Positions 23,912 through 32,103 of a stretch of DNA of 64,000 nucleotides are shown piece after piece. A program made the position numbers and the translations under genes. The number at the start of each line of letters is the position of its first letter. Position 1 is the first letter of the stretch. This DNA comes from Myxococcales bacterium (GTDB taxonomy: Bacteria > Myxococcota_A > Polyangia > Haliangiales > Haliangiaceae), in contig JADJGV010000002.1 of assembly GCA_016707895.1 (NCBI GenBank), positions 186,001 to 250,000 on the forward strand, read 5' to 3'. The notes under the pieces are model-generated. The model ran no database searches, was not told where the DNA came from, and saw only the letters and a program-made list of their open reading frames with translations.

Positions 23912-24174
23912 GGCGTCGACTCCTGATGCGGTGGACCCGCGATCGTCACCATGCGTCGCGGCCGCGCCCGTGTCACTCGTCGCGCGCCCGGCGCGCCGCG
24001 ACACGTCGCCGCGCCGCGTGCGGCCGTGCCCGGCGAGCCCGTGCCGTCGCGCGATCTGGGCGCGCCCGCTGGGAGCGCGGAACTGGGACCAGCGCCAGAC
24101 AGCGGTGGCGGCGCCTGGCTATGATGGGCGAGCGTGGTCGCACGACGACTGCGCGAACCTCACAGGGAGCAAGC

Positions 24175-24468
24175 ATGCGCGATCGGATGACGGTGTTCGG
24201 GATCTTGGTGTTCGCCGCGGCGATCGCGGCAGGCTGCGCGTCGTCGTCGGCGCCAGCGCCGGCAGGGCCCGCAAACGCGGGCGGTGAAGAGGCCGCGCCC
24301 GCCGGCGACGCCCCGAAGGTGACCTGCCACCTGTCGTGCTCGGGGACCGAGGCGAAGGGCTACGGCGCGACCGAGGAGGAGGCGCGCGAGGACGTCTCGC
24401 AGTACATCGACCAGAACTGCAAGCCCGAGGACGGGCAGTACTTCGTCTTCTGCGACCCGCCGCAGTAG
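24175..24468 (+). CDS. small predicted lipoprotein
   Basis: 97 aa from ATG 24175 (MRDRMTVFGILVFAAAIAAG, then the lipobox Cys). GGGAG is seven bases upstream. After an Ala/Pro/Gly linker, a 45-residue domain has four cysteines (VTCHLSCSGTEAKGYGATEE, EEAREDVSQYIDQNCKPEDG, YFVFCDPPQ). A DUF-type small Cys-rich exported domain is likely; the role is unknown. Convergent with the frameshifted beta-propeller gene. Confidence 0.8.
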   Translation: MRDRMTVFGILVFAAAIAAGCASSSAPAPAGPANAGGEEAAPAGDAPKVTCHLSCSGTEAKGYGATEEEAREDVSQYIDQNCKPEDGQYFVFCDPPQ

Positions 24469-25081
24469 GGCGCGGACGTCGGTGGCGCCTGCACCGGGAG
24501 CGCGATCGGCCAGGGTACGCGACCGTTCGCGGTCGTGGCCGTCGTCGGCCAGCCGCGGGAGCGATCTAGTTCGCGCACCGCGCCGTCGCGGCGATCGAGC
24601 GCGTACAACCGCGGGTCGGGATCGGGGTGGAACACCACGTCGCCCGCCGCGAACGGCTCGACGGTCGTGTCGACCAGCAGCGCGCCGCTCGCGCTGACGC
24701 CGAGCGCCGACAGCGCCCGATCAGGATCGAGGCCGCGGCGCCAGCGGTCGACGCCGGCGCGGTCGATCGCGATCACCGTCGCGCCGAGCGTCGCGTAGGT
24801 GACGCCCGCGCGATCGATCAACGGTGGTCCGACGGTGCCGTCGCCGCCGGCATCGGCCGCGAAGCCACGCAGCGCATGGCCGCACGCCGCCACGACCGAG
24901 CCGTCGTAGCCGACCCCGACCGCGACCCGGGGGCCGCAGCCCCCGAGCGCGCGCCGCCACCGCGCCGCGCCGACGCCGGGCCCGCCACCTCGCACGGCGC
25001 GTCCGTCGGGTGCGGTCGCGGCTGAGCCGCGGCGCAGCCTCCCCCGCCGATGACCATCACTGCGCGGAGCCACCGTCGCAT
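24469..25081 (-). pseudogene. frameshifted beta-propeller lipoprotein
   Basis: ATG 25081 opens a lipoprotein signal (MRRWLRAVMVIGGGGCAAAQ, Cys about 16), but within about 30 codons the protein-like sequence moves to another frame near 24960-25000. From there it reads RVAVGVGYDGSVVAACGHAL, GVTYATLGATVIAIDRAG, VSASGALLVDTTVEPFAAGD and DPRLYALDRRDGAVRELDRS, a PQQ/BamB-like propeller with GxVxALDxxxG-type blades. The propeller frame has no start of its own and at its far end runs antisense into the 24175 gene, so a second lesion is likely. This is either a pseudogene or an indel in the sequence. Confidence 0.6.
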
Positions 25082-25151
25082 GCCACCACGACACCGCGCC
25101 GTCCCGGCGGTTGCGTCGACGCCGATGGACCGCCTTCGGTGGTCCGGGCGA

Positions 25152-26828
25152 TCAGAAGATCGCGAGGCGTGCGCTCGGGTACCAGCCGGCGAGCTTGGCG
25201 CGAACCTCGGCGGTGAAGCCGTACGGCTTCGCCGGGTCGCGCGACTGGCTGGCGTGGAGCTCGACGATCGGCAGGTCGCGCGCGGCGTCGGGCAGGTCGC
25301 GGATCGCGGTGGCGGCGACGCGCAGCGTGCGCAGGTTGGTGAGCGCGCCCAGCGAGACCGGCAGCCCGTCGGCCTGGTTGGTGTTGGTGAGGTCCAACTC
25401 CTCGAGCCGAGGAAACAACCCGAGCGCTTCGGGGACCGGCAGCCGCTGCTGGCCGGCGTGGTAGAGGGGCCAGTTCGGGGCCACGCGGAGGCGGCGCACC
25501 GAAGCGAGCCGGGCCACCGACGCCGGCCAGCGCGCTGCCATCGGCAGGGTCAGCGTGTGCAGGTTGGGCAGCTCGGCGACGAGGTCGATGGCCTGGTCGA
25601 GGTCGAGACTGCCGACGCCGAGGTCGAGCGTCGCGAGCGATCGCAGCCGCGCGAACGAAGCGGGCAGCGACTGCAGCTTGGTGGCCCCGAGGGTCAGGAC
25701 CTGCAGCGCCGCCAGGTCGCCGAACGACGCCGGCAGCGCGGTGAGCGCGGTGTCGTTGAGCGTGAGGTGCTCGAGCGTCGTCAGGTCGCCGAACGCTTCA
25801 GGCAGCGTCGCCAGCCGCGCGCAGTGCGACACCAGCAGCTTGCGCAGCCGCGGCAGCCGGGCGATCGCGGCCGGCAGGGCCTCGACCGTCGAGCCGTAGA
25901 AGATCGACAGCTCGACGAGCTGGTCGAGCTGGGCGAGTTCGTCGGGCAGGTCGGTCCAGTCGTTGTAGTTGAACCGCAGCTTGCGCAGCGCGCGGAGCGT
26001 GCCGATCGCGGCCGGCAGCGCGGTGATCCCGGTCATCGACAGGTCGAGCGTGCGCAACTCGCGCAGCGCGAGGATCTCGGGCGGGAACTCGGCCAGTTCG
26101 GTCCGCGACAGCACCAGCTTCTTCAGGTGCGGGTTGGCCAGCGCGTCGGGCGGGAGCGCGACCATGTCGCTGCAGCCGTCGCACGAGTACGAGGCCGACA
26201 CCGCGGCGGGGCGCGGCGGGCAGCTGCCCGGGCGCAGCGCATCGAGCTGCGCGTCGACGGCGTCGCCCATCCACGCGAGGAACGCCTGGGGGCGGTCGCC
26301 GTCGAGGACCGGGATCACCTGCGCGTCGTCAACGAACCAGACCGTGCCGGCGAGCTCGCCGCGCGCGACCAGCGCGTAGAAGCCGCCGCAGCCGTACTCG
26401 CACAGGAACAGCAGGCCTGGGCACGGCTCGGGCCGCGGCGGATAGACGATCTCGTCGTCGTCGCCTTCATCGAGGCACGCGCGCCGGTGCGCGACGAACG
26501 CGGCCAGCCCGGCCGCGTCGACCGGGAACGGGGCCAGCGGGTCGTCGACCTCGCCAGCGTAGGCGGCGCCCTCGGCGGCCGCGGTCGCCAGGTCGTACAG
26601 GCCGTAGAACGGGCCGGCGCCGCCGTCGGCGACGCGCGCGAGGTAGGCGCGATAGTCGGCGGGCAGCCGTAGCCCGTGGGTGCGCTCGAACGCGGCGAGC
26701 GCCGCCTCGTCCGCTGGCGGGTTCTGTGCGTGGCCGTGGCGCTCGGCGCCGAACTGCGCGCGGTCGGGATCGAGCAGCCCGATCTCGACGATGCGCGCGG
26801 CGATCGATTCGACGGTGACGTGGCTCAT
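25152..26828 (-). CDS. SMI1/KNR4 (SUKH) domain + leucine-rich repeat protein
   Basis: 558 aa from ATG 26828, with GAGGGAG six bases upstream. Residues about 30-190 form an SMI1/KNR4-type domain (LAAFERTHGLRLPADYRAYL, then ARVADGGAGPFYGLYDL). From about 235 onward, some twelve or thirteen leucine-rich repeats of about 23 residues follow (LRTLDLSMTGITALPAAIGT, LEHLTLNDTALTALPASFGD). SMI1/KNR4 proteins include many immunity proteins of polymorphic toxin systems, and LRRs provide binding surface. Here no toxin is adjacent, so an immunity role is inference. Cytoplasmic, transcribed alone. Confidence 0.88.
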   Translation of the reverse strand: MSHVTVESIAARIVEIGLLDPDRAQFGAERHGHAQNPPADEAALAAFERTHGLRLPADYRAYLARVADGGAGPFYGLYDLATAAAEGAAYAGEVDDPLAPFPVDAAGLAAFVAHRRACLDEGDDDEIVYPPRPEPCPGLLFLCEYGCGGFYALVARGELAGTVWFVDDAQVIPVLDGDRPQAFLAWMGDAVDAQLDALRPGSCPPRPAAVSASYSCDGCSDMVALPPDALANPHLKKLVLSRTELAEFPPEILALRELRTLDLSMTGITALPAAIGTLRALRKLRFNYNDWTDLPDELAQLDQLVELSIFYGSTVEALPAAIARLPRLRKLLVSHCARLATLPEAFGDLTTLEHLTLNDTALTALPASFGDLAALQVLTLGATKLQSLPASFARLRSLATLDLGVGSLDLDQAIDLVAELPNLHTLTLPMAARWPASVARLASVRRLRVAPNWPLYHAGQQRLPVPEALGLFPRLEELDLTNTNQADGLPVSLGALTNLRTLRVAATAIRDLPDAARDLPIVELHASQSRDPAKPYGFTAEVRAKLAGWYPSARLAIF

Positions 26829-26947
26829 CGCGGCTCCCTCGTGCGAGCGTCCCGCGTCCCGCGCCCGCGCGCAACCGCCCCGGCTGGGACGGCCCGCGCG
26901 GGCCGGCCATGGCGGCCGGCAGCGTGGTGAGGACCGCGCGCGCGCGG

Positions 26948-28741
26948 TCAGCGCACCCAGCGGTTGCCGGTGACGACGCAGGTGGTCGGCGCCGCGCCGT
27001 AGACCTTCTGGGTCAGGCCGAGGCTGCAGGTGCCGCTCCGCTGGATGGCGGCGTCGTCCCACTGATCGGCGGTGGCCGGCGCGCCGGCCGCGGTGAAGGT
27101 GTTGCCGACCACGGTGACGCTCGACGCCTTGGACAGCGCGATGAACGGCTGGGCCGCGACGCCGGCCGGCGACGCGGTGCGCTCGTAGCTGAGCGTGTTG
27201 CCGCGGACATGGAACGTCTGGCCGCCGCTCGTGGCCGGCGTGTTGGTCATGATGAACTGGCGGACGACGCCGGCCTTCACCACGTTGTTCCACACCGTCG
27301 TGCTCCCGGTGGAGTGCGCCTCGGCGCGGAGCTGGAAGGGCGCGAACGACTGGGTGCCGCCGGCGGCCGTGAAGTCCTCGATCGTGTTGTTCTTGATCAC
27401 GATCGTCGGCGCGGTCGACGACGCGGTCGTGAACTTCGGGTAGGTCCAGATCCCGACGACCCCGGCGCCGGTCCCCGAGGCGCCGAGCCCGTGGATGGCG
27501 TCGGTCACCGCCGGCGACATGGTCGCGACGCGGTTCTGATCGATCGTGATCGTCCCGCCCAGCCTGTCGGCGGAGCCAGACACGAAGATCCCGGCCACGC
27601 CGCTGCCGATCGAGGCGTTGTTGACGATGCGCGTCTGGCCCAGCGCGGCGTGGAAGTCGAGGCCTTTGCGGACGTTGTAGTCAGCGAGGTTGCATCGCAC
27701 CGTGGTGTCGATCGGCGGCTCGGCGGCGCTGGCGGCCATGCCGTAGGCGGTCTCGCCGTTGCCATGGCGGCCGTTGTTGTAGAAGCGGTTGTGCACGATG
27801 AGCGCGCCGGTGGTGTGGCCGATCAAGAGCCCGGCGACGCGGTTCTGCTGGAGCAGGTTGTTGGCCACCTTGGGATCGAGGGACCGGACGCCGGCGTCGT
27901 CGGTGATGCTGACGCCGGCGCTGTTGTAGTGGCGCGCGGCGACCTCGGTCACCGTCAGCCGCGTCGTCGCCTCGGCCCGGATGCCGTCCACCCTGCCGGC
28001 GTAGGGCGCCATGGCGCAGCTGAAGCCGCCCGTCGACACCAGCCCGAGCCGGCCGATCGTGACGTCGGCGCTGCCCTCGACGAAGATGGTGCCGACGAAC
28101 ACCGCCAGGTCGTGGGCCGACGCGGCGTCGAAGGCGTCCTGCGAGAAGTGATCCTCGAGGATCGTCCGGTCGTCGCCGTCGCCGACCAGGTGCAGGTCGC
28201 GCCTGCCGCGGAGCTGGAGGCCGAACCGCGCCTGCGCGATCGCGCGGTCGGCGCGCAGGTGCACGGCGGCCACGTCCTGGTCGATGACGTACCGTCCAGC
28301 CGGCAGGTAGACGACGCCACCCGCCGGCGCCGCGTCGATCGCGCGCTGGATCGCCGCGGTGTCGTCGACGTCGTCGTCGGCCGTCGCGCCGAAGGCCCTG
28401 ACGTCGCGGCAGCTCGGGTTGTTCGCGCACGACCGCAGCGCGATCACGACCGGCGTCTGACACGCCGGGTACGGCAGCGGGAGGCCGGGCGTCGTGGTGC
28501 CCCGCACCGGGGCGGTCCGCGACGTGATCGGCGCGAGGCTCGGACACGCGGCGCCGACGATCCGGGCGCTGGAGCCCGGCGGGTTGGGTGCGTCCGCCGG
28601 CACGTCGTCGACCTCGGCGAGGGCCTCGTCGGGCGGCGCGAGGGTGGCGTCCTCCTCGACGCAGCCGCCGAGGGCGAGCGACGCCAGGGCGACGATCGTG
28701 AACGTGGAGGCCAGGAGCGGGTGGACGGGGACGTCGGGCAT
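26948..28741 (-). CDS. parallel beta-helix lipoprotein (pectate-lyase-like)
   Basis: 597 aa from ATG 28741 (MPDVPVHPLLASTFTIVALA). The lipobox LALGGC has its Cys at about 27. The segment DVRAFGATADDDVDDTAAIQ followed by RAIDAAPAGGVVYLPAGRYV is the signature N-cap of pectate-lyase-3 / GH28-like right-handed beta-helices. The rest is a long run of N-rich rungs (VANNLLQQNRVAGLLIGHTT, GALIVHNRFYNNGRHGNGET, PTIVIKNNTIEDF). The protein is surface-lipidated and probably acts on or binds a polysaccharide; catalytic residues cannot be assigned by eye. Divergent from the HNH gene across a 352-base spacer. Confidence 0.87.
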   Translation of the reverse strand: MPDVPVHPLLASTFTIVALASLALGGCVEEDATLAPPDEALAEVDDVPADAPNPPGSSARIVGAACPSLAPITSRTAPVRGTTTPGLPLPYPACQTPVVIALRSCANNPSCRDVRAFGATADDDVDDTAAIQRAIDAAPAGGVVYLPAGRYVIDQDVAAVHLRADRAIAQARFGLQLRGRRDLHLVGDGDDRTILEDHFSQDAFDAASAHDLAVFVGTIFVEGSADVTIGRLGLVSTGGFSCAMAPYAGRVDGIRAEATTRLTVTEVAARHYNSAGVSITDDAGVRSLDPKVANNLLQQNRVAGLLIGHTTGALIVHNRFYNNGRHGNGETAYGMAASAAEPPIDTTVRCNLADYNVRKGLDFHAALGQTRIVNNASIGSGVAGIFVSGSADRLGGTITIDQNRVATMSPAVTDAIHGLGASGTGAGVVGIWTYPKFTTASSTAPTIVIKNNTIEDFTAAGGTQSFAPFQLRAEAHSTGSTTVWNNVVKAGVVRQFIMTNTPATSGGQTFHVRGNTLSYERTASPAGVAAQPFIALSKASSVTVVGNTFTAAGAPATADQWDDAAIQRSGTCSLGLTQKVYGAAPTTCVVTGNRWVR

Positions 28742-28954
28742 GCGCAGGCTGTGGCGTGAGCGGGCCACATCGATCACTCGCGGATCGCGCCGATGCGCCA
28801 CGCCGTGCGCGGCGCCACAGTGTGCACGCGCGTCGTGATCAGGCGTCGACGATGCTGCTCAAGCCTGATCAGCTCGGGGCTGATGGTTGGCGCGAGTCCC
28901 GGTCACGTAGCGGGCTGCGTCGGCGGGAGCGTCGGGGCGGCGAGGGCTGGCGGG

Positions 28955-28970
28955 TGTCCGGCGCCGGACA
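28955..28970. promoter_or_regulatory. 16-bp perfect palindrome TGTCCGGCGCCGGACA
   Basis: A perfect inverted repeat of TGTCCGGC. It is the first of three related inverted repeats in the 28742-29093 spacer and suits a dimeric repressor or activator. Confidence 0.55.
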
Positions 28971-28988
28971 TGCACGGCTGTCCGGGGA

Positions 28989-29016
28989 TGGCCGGAAAGC
29001 CGGACGAATCCGGCCA
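28989..29016. promoter_or_regulatory. inverted repeat TGGCCGGA-N12-TCCGGCCA
   Basis: Eight-base perfect arms around a twelve-base spacer, between the two TGTCCG palindromes. It could be an operator pair or a transcript hairpin. Confidence 0.45.
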
Positions 29017-29019
29017 TTT

Positions 29020-29036
29020 TGTCCGAGATTCGGACA
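29020..29036. promoter_or_regulatory. inverted repeat TGTCCGA-GAT-TCGGACA
   Basis: Seven-base perfect arms around three bases. It carries the same TGTCCG half-site as 28955-28970 and another half-site at 28979-28984. It lies 57 bases before the HNH gene start. Confidence 0.55.
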
Positions 29037-29093
29037 GCGGGCGCCAGGCGTCGCGGGGTTGCGGCTGGCGCGCGGCTTGCTGAGGGGCTGGGC

Positions 29094-30245
29094 ATGGTGG
29101 ACGGTGCAGCGGGCGGACAGAAGGTGAGCGAGGTGGCGGCGGCGGCGGAGGCGGGCGCGACGGGCGCGGCGGGCGCGGCTGGCGCGGCGGCCGCGGACGA
29201 CTGGCGCGAGGTCGACCGGACGTTGCGCAGGCTGGCGCGACGGCGGGCGGCGCTCGACGTCGAGGAGGCCGCGTGGCTGCGGCGCGCACGGGCGCTGGGC
29301 GTCCATCGCGAGTTCGGCTTCGCGACGTTCTTCGAGTACGTCGAGCGCATCCTGGGCTACGCGCCGGGGCCGGCGCGGGAGGCGGCGCGGCGCCACACCG
29401 TGCGGGAGATCGAGGAGATGGTCAGCGGCCGGCGGCGGGGCGACTCGCCGGACGATCCGCCGGATCCCGCCGCGCGGCTGCACGAGCTGCGGCTGCTGCT
29501 GCCCGCGGCGGTGCTGGGCAAGTTCACCGCGGCGCGGCGCGCGCTGGAGGCGGCGTGCGGGCATCCGCTGACGGACGGCGACCTGCTGGCGACCTTGTGC
29601 GACGGCCAGCTGGCCGGCGCCGGCTCCCACGTGGAAGGTGCCGCGTCGGCGTCGCACGAGGGTGATGCCGCGGCGGCGTCCAAGCCCATGTATCAGATCG
29701 CGATCACGCGGTGCCCCGACTGCATGCGCGCGTGGCAGGACGTCGCCGGGCACACGATCGAGATCAGCGAGACCGAGCTGGCGCAGGCGTCGTGCGACGC
29801 CGAGCTGCTCGGGCGGGTCGACGGCGACAAGCCGGCGCGGGTGACCAAGACGATCCCGCCGCGGACCCGGCGCGCGGTGCTGCGGCGGGATCGCGGGCGC
29901 TGCGTCGTGCCGGGGTGCCGCAACGCACGGTACGTCGACGTGCACCACATCGTGCCGCGGGTCGAGGGCGGCAAGCACACGCCGACCAAGCTGGCGGTGA
30001 TGTGCTCGGCACACCACAAGGCCGCGCACGATGGCCGCCTGCGGATCGATGGGACCGCGCCCGACAAGCTGCGGGTCACGCACGCCGACGGGCGGCCGTA
30101 CGGGGCGCCGCCGCCGTCCCACGTGGGAGATGGCGACGCGCCGGTGGCGCCGCCTCCTGCGGGAGGCGAGGTCGCGGTGGCTCCGCCCCAGGTGGGCGTC
30201 GACGTCGGGGCAGCCAAGCCCGCGTCGAGGAGGCACGCCAGGTGA
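29094..30245 (+). CDS. HNH endonuclease-type protein (DUF222-like architecture)
   Basis: 383 aa from ATG 29094, with GAGGGG about seven bases upstream. A helical N-terminal region (about 35-150, DWREVDRTLRRLARRRAALD) and a middle region precede a C-terminal HNH domain: CVVPGCRNARYVDVHHIVPR, then GGKHTPTKLAVMCSAHHKAA. The HH pair, the Asn/Thr-Leu turn and the final CxxHH are all present, and the CxxC plus CxxH cysteines can bind zinc. Genes of this type occur in many copies in actinobacterial and myxobacterial genomes; some are mobile-element related. The Ala/Gly-rich start and Pro/Gly-rich tail look disordered. The palindrome array upstream suggests tight control. Confidence 0.87.
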   Translation: MVDGAAGGQKVSEVAAAAEAGATGAAGAAGAAAADDWREVDRTLRRLARRRAALDVEEAAWLRRARALGVHREFGFATFFEYVERILGYAPGPAREAARRHTVREIEEMVSGRRRGDSPDDPPDPAARLHELRLLLPAAVLGKFTAARRALEAACGHPLTDGDLLATLCDGQLAGAGSHVEGAASASHEGDAAAASKPMYQIAITRCPDCMRAWQDVAGHTIEISETELAQASCDAELLGRVDGDKPARVTKTIPPRTRRAVLRRDRGRCVVPGCRNARYVDVHHIVPRVEGGKHTPTKLAVMCSAHHKAAHDGRLRIDGTAPDKLRVTHADGRPYGAPPPSHVGDGDAPVAPPPAGGEVAVAPPQVGVDVGAAKPASRRHAR

Positions 30246-30262
30246 CCAGCATTGGCGCAAGC

Positions 30263-31315
30263 TTAGCGCGCGTCGTGGGCGGCCTGCTCGGCGGGCGTCG
30301 CGGGCCGGTAGGTGGAGTACGGGTACCACCAGCCGTCTTGCCAGTCCCAGTCGTCGGGCATGTACGGGCTGCTGCCGTACTCAGGGAAGAGCCGCAGCTC
30401 GGCGAGCGGCGTGTCGGGGAGCGCGGCGATCCACTCCTTGTCGTCGGGGCCGTCGGGCGCCGGGTTGCGCCGCACGACGTAGAGGCTGTAGAGGTTGCCG
30501 GCGCCGACGACGCCGAGCTCGGCCTGCAGCTGACCGAGGCGCTCGTGCGCGTGCTCCGAGCGCAGCGCCGTGGGTGGTCGCCAGGTCGTGTGGACCGGCG
30601 CGAGCAAGACCGGACCGTCGACGCCGGCCCAGACCGTCGTGAGGAACGGCGCGCCGTCGCCGTCTGGCCGATCGCCGCGCTCGATCCGACACGCGAGCTT
30701 GCCGTCCTCGGCGACGAACAGCGCACCGACGAGCGCGGTGGGAAGGTCGGAGCGGCGGCGAATCGACTGCGTGACGTCCGGGAGCGTCACGCCGGCGGTC
30801 TCGACCTCGCAGGCGTAGTACTGCTCGTAACGGGTGCCGCAGCACGGGCAGCGCAGCGTTCGCTCGACGTAGTTTGTCTTGCCTTCGGTCGAGCGTCGTT
30901 CGTCGACGATCTCGAGCCAGGCCAGGTCGACCGGCGCGCCGCGCCACCGGTCCTCGGGTTCGATCAGGTCGGGATACCGGGCGCAGACGTCGCAGTCGGC
31001 GGGCCGCAGCAGCGTGCCCGCCGCGGGCCTACGCAGCGGCCGGCCGAGCACCCCGCGCTCGACCAGCAGCTCGGCGATGTCTCGGCAGCAGACCATCGCC
31101 AGGCCGAGCGCCGTCTCGCCGTGCGGTCCTGCGAGGTCGGGCCGGGCGCCGCGATCGATCAGCAGTCGCGCCACCTCACGATGGCCTTCGGCACAGGCGA
31201 TCATGAGCGGCGTGAGCCCACGGACGTCGGGCGCATCGATCGCCGCGCCAGCATCCAATGCGGCGCGGACTGCCGTGATGCTGCCGTCACGGACCCGATC
31301 GACGAACGACATCAC
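30263..31315 (-). CDS. ankyrin-repeat protein with Cys cluster
   Basis: 350 aa. Residues about 1-95 form three ankyrin repeats (GLTPLMIACAEGHREVARLL, IDRGARPDLAGPHGETALGL). A linker contains DCDVC, and about residue 155 a CPCCGTRYEQYYACE cluster could bind zinc. The C-terminal 150 residues form an alpha/beta domain ending PDDWDWQDGWWYPYSTYRPA, rich in Trp and Tyr. The C-terminal domain is not recognised. Cytoplasmic. The two genes 29094 and 30263 are convergent with 17 bases between them. ATG 31315 may have a neighbour ATG at 31312. Confidence 0.85.
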   Translation of the reverse strand: MMSFVDRVRDGSITAVRAALDAGAAIDAPDVRGLTPLMIACAEGHREVARLLIDRGARPDLAGPHGETALGLAMVCCRDIAELLVERGVLGRPLRRPAAGTLLRPADCDVCARYPDLIEPEDRWRGAPVDLAWLEIVDERRSTEGKTNYVERTLRCPCCGTRYEQYYACEVETAGVTLPDVTQSIRRRSDLPTALVGALFVAEDGKLACRIERGDRPDGDGAPFLTTVWAGVDGPVLLAPVHTTWRPPTALRSEHAHERLGQLQAELGVVGAGNLYSLYVVRRNPAPDGPDDKEWIAALPDTPLAELRLFPEYGSSPYMPDDWDWQDGWWYPYSTYRPATPAEQAAHDAR

Positions 31316-31403
31316 TCGACCGTACGCGCTCGGGTCCGCGCCAGCAATCGGTCGGCGTGTCGCGACGGGACGCCGAAATCGGTCGCGATCGTGCGGCGGC
31401 CAC

Positions 31404-31429
31404 GCAACCGCCGCGCCGTGTGGCCGATA
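31404..31429 (+). promoter_or_regulatory. GCAACC-N14-CCGATA promoter-like motif (site C)
   Basis: GCAACC at 31404-31409 and CCGATA at 31424-31429; ATG at 31438 is eight bases further. This has the same geometry as sites A and B. Confidence 0.6.
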
Positions 31430-31437
31430 GCGGGGCC

Positions 31438-31659
31438 ATGAACGACCCGCAGTACGAGTTCGCGCAGCCCCGGACGTCCCTGGCGCGTTTCCGCGTCTAT
31501 ATCGGCACTGCGGCCCTGGTCGGCGGTCTGCTCGCGGCCACCGTCGGGATGGCCCTCGGGCGAGACGGCGAGACGCTGATGCTGGCCGGCATGGTCGCGG
31601 CGTTCCTCGGCGCGGTCCGCCTGCTGTGGGGGCTGATCGGGGTGTCCTACGACGACTAA
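31438..31659 (+). CDS. small two-helix membrane protein
   Basis: 73 aa from ATG 31438 (MNDPQYEFAQPRTSLARFRV). Two predicted membrane helices (about 20-40, YIGTAALVGGLLAATVGMAL; about 46-66, TLMLAGMVAAFLGAVRLLWG) are joined by a short charged loop. The function is unknown. The start is supported by promoter motif site C immediately upstream and the lack of a Shine-Dalgarno. A 14-base palindrome lies just after the stop. Confidence 0.78.
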   Translation: MNDPQYEFAQPRTSLARFRVYIGTAALVGGLLAATVGMALGRDGETLMLAGMVAAFLGAVRLLWGLIGVSYDD

Positions 31660-31663
31660 CGCT

Positions 31664-31677
31664 TCCGTCGCGACGGA
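31664..31677. promoter_or_regulatory. 14-bp perfect palindrome TCCGTCGCGACGGA
   Basis: It begins four bases after the stop of the 73-aa gene. It has no loop and no T-run, so it suits a protein-binding site for the next gene (31744) better than a terminator. Confidence 0.3.
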
Positions 31678-31743
31678 TGGATCGGATCGCACCCCCCGCG
31701 TCGGACCGTCGCGGGGCGGGAGGGCCCAGTGGATAGAAGCGAC

Positions 31744-32079
31744 ATGAGGTCAGGCGCTTGGCGGACCGGTGGCGCGCGGTGGCGGTGGCTGGCGGCGGTC
31801 GTGGCCAGCGTGGGGTGCTTCGTCGGCCCGCTGGCGGCGGTCGTCGGCTGCTTGGAACTGATGGTCACGGCGCCCGGCGCGGGCGCGCCATCGATCGGCT
31901 GGCGGCTGACGCTGATCAGCGGCTCGGCGGGGATCGCCAGCGCGTGGTACCTGCTGCGCGGGAGCGATGGGGCCCGCGGCGCGGACGCAGCGCCACCGGT
32001 GCCGCGCGCGCTCGCCCTCAGCCGATTCCGGCGCCGGCTGCGGCGCGCTGATCGCGGCCGCCAGGGCGTCGCGCGCTGA
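31744..32079 (+). CDS. small membrane protein
   Basis: 111 aa from ATG 31744 (an in-frame GTG at 31729 is possible). Two membrane helices (about 14-38, WLAAVVASVGCFVGPLAAVV; about 52-72, WRLTLISGSAGIASAWYLLR) and a basic C-terminal tail (RALALSRFRRRLRRADRGRQ), which should face the cytoplasm. GATAGA ends six bases before ATG. The function is unknown. Confidence 0.65.
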   Translation: MRSGAWRTGGARWRWLAAVVASVGCFVGPLAAVVGCLELMVTAPGAGAPSIGWRLTLISGSAGIASAWYLLRGSDGARGADAAPPVPRALALSRFRRRLRRADRGRQGVAR

Positions 32080-32103
32080 CCCGCGTCGCAGGTAGCGCGC
32101 GGC

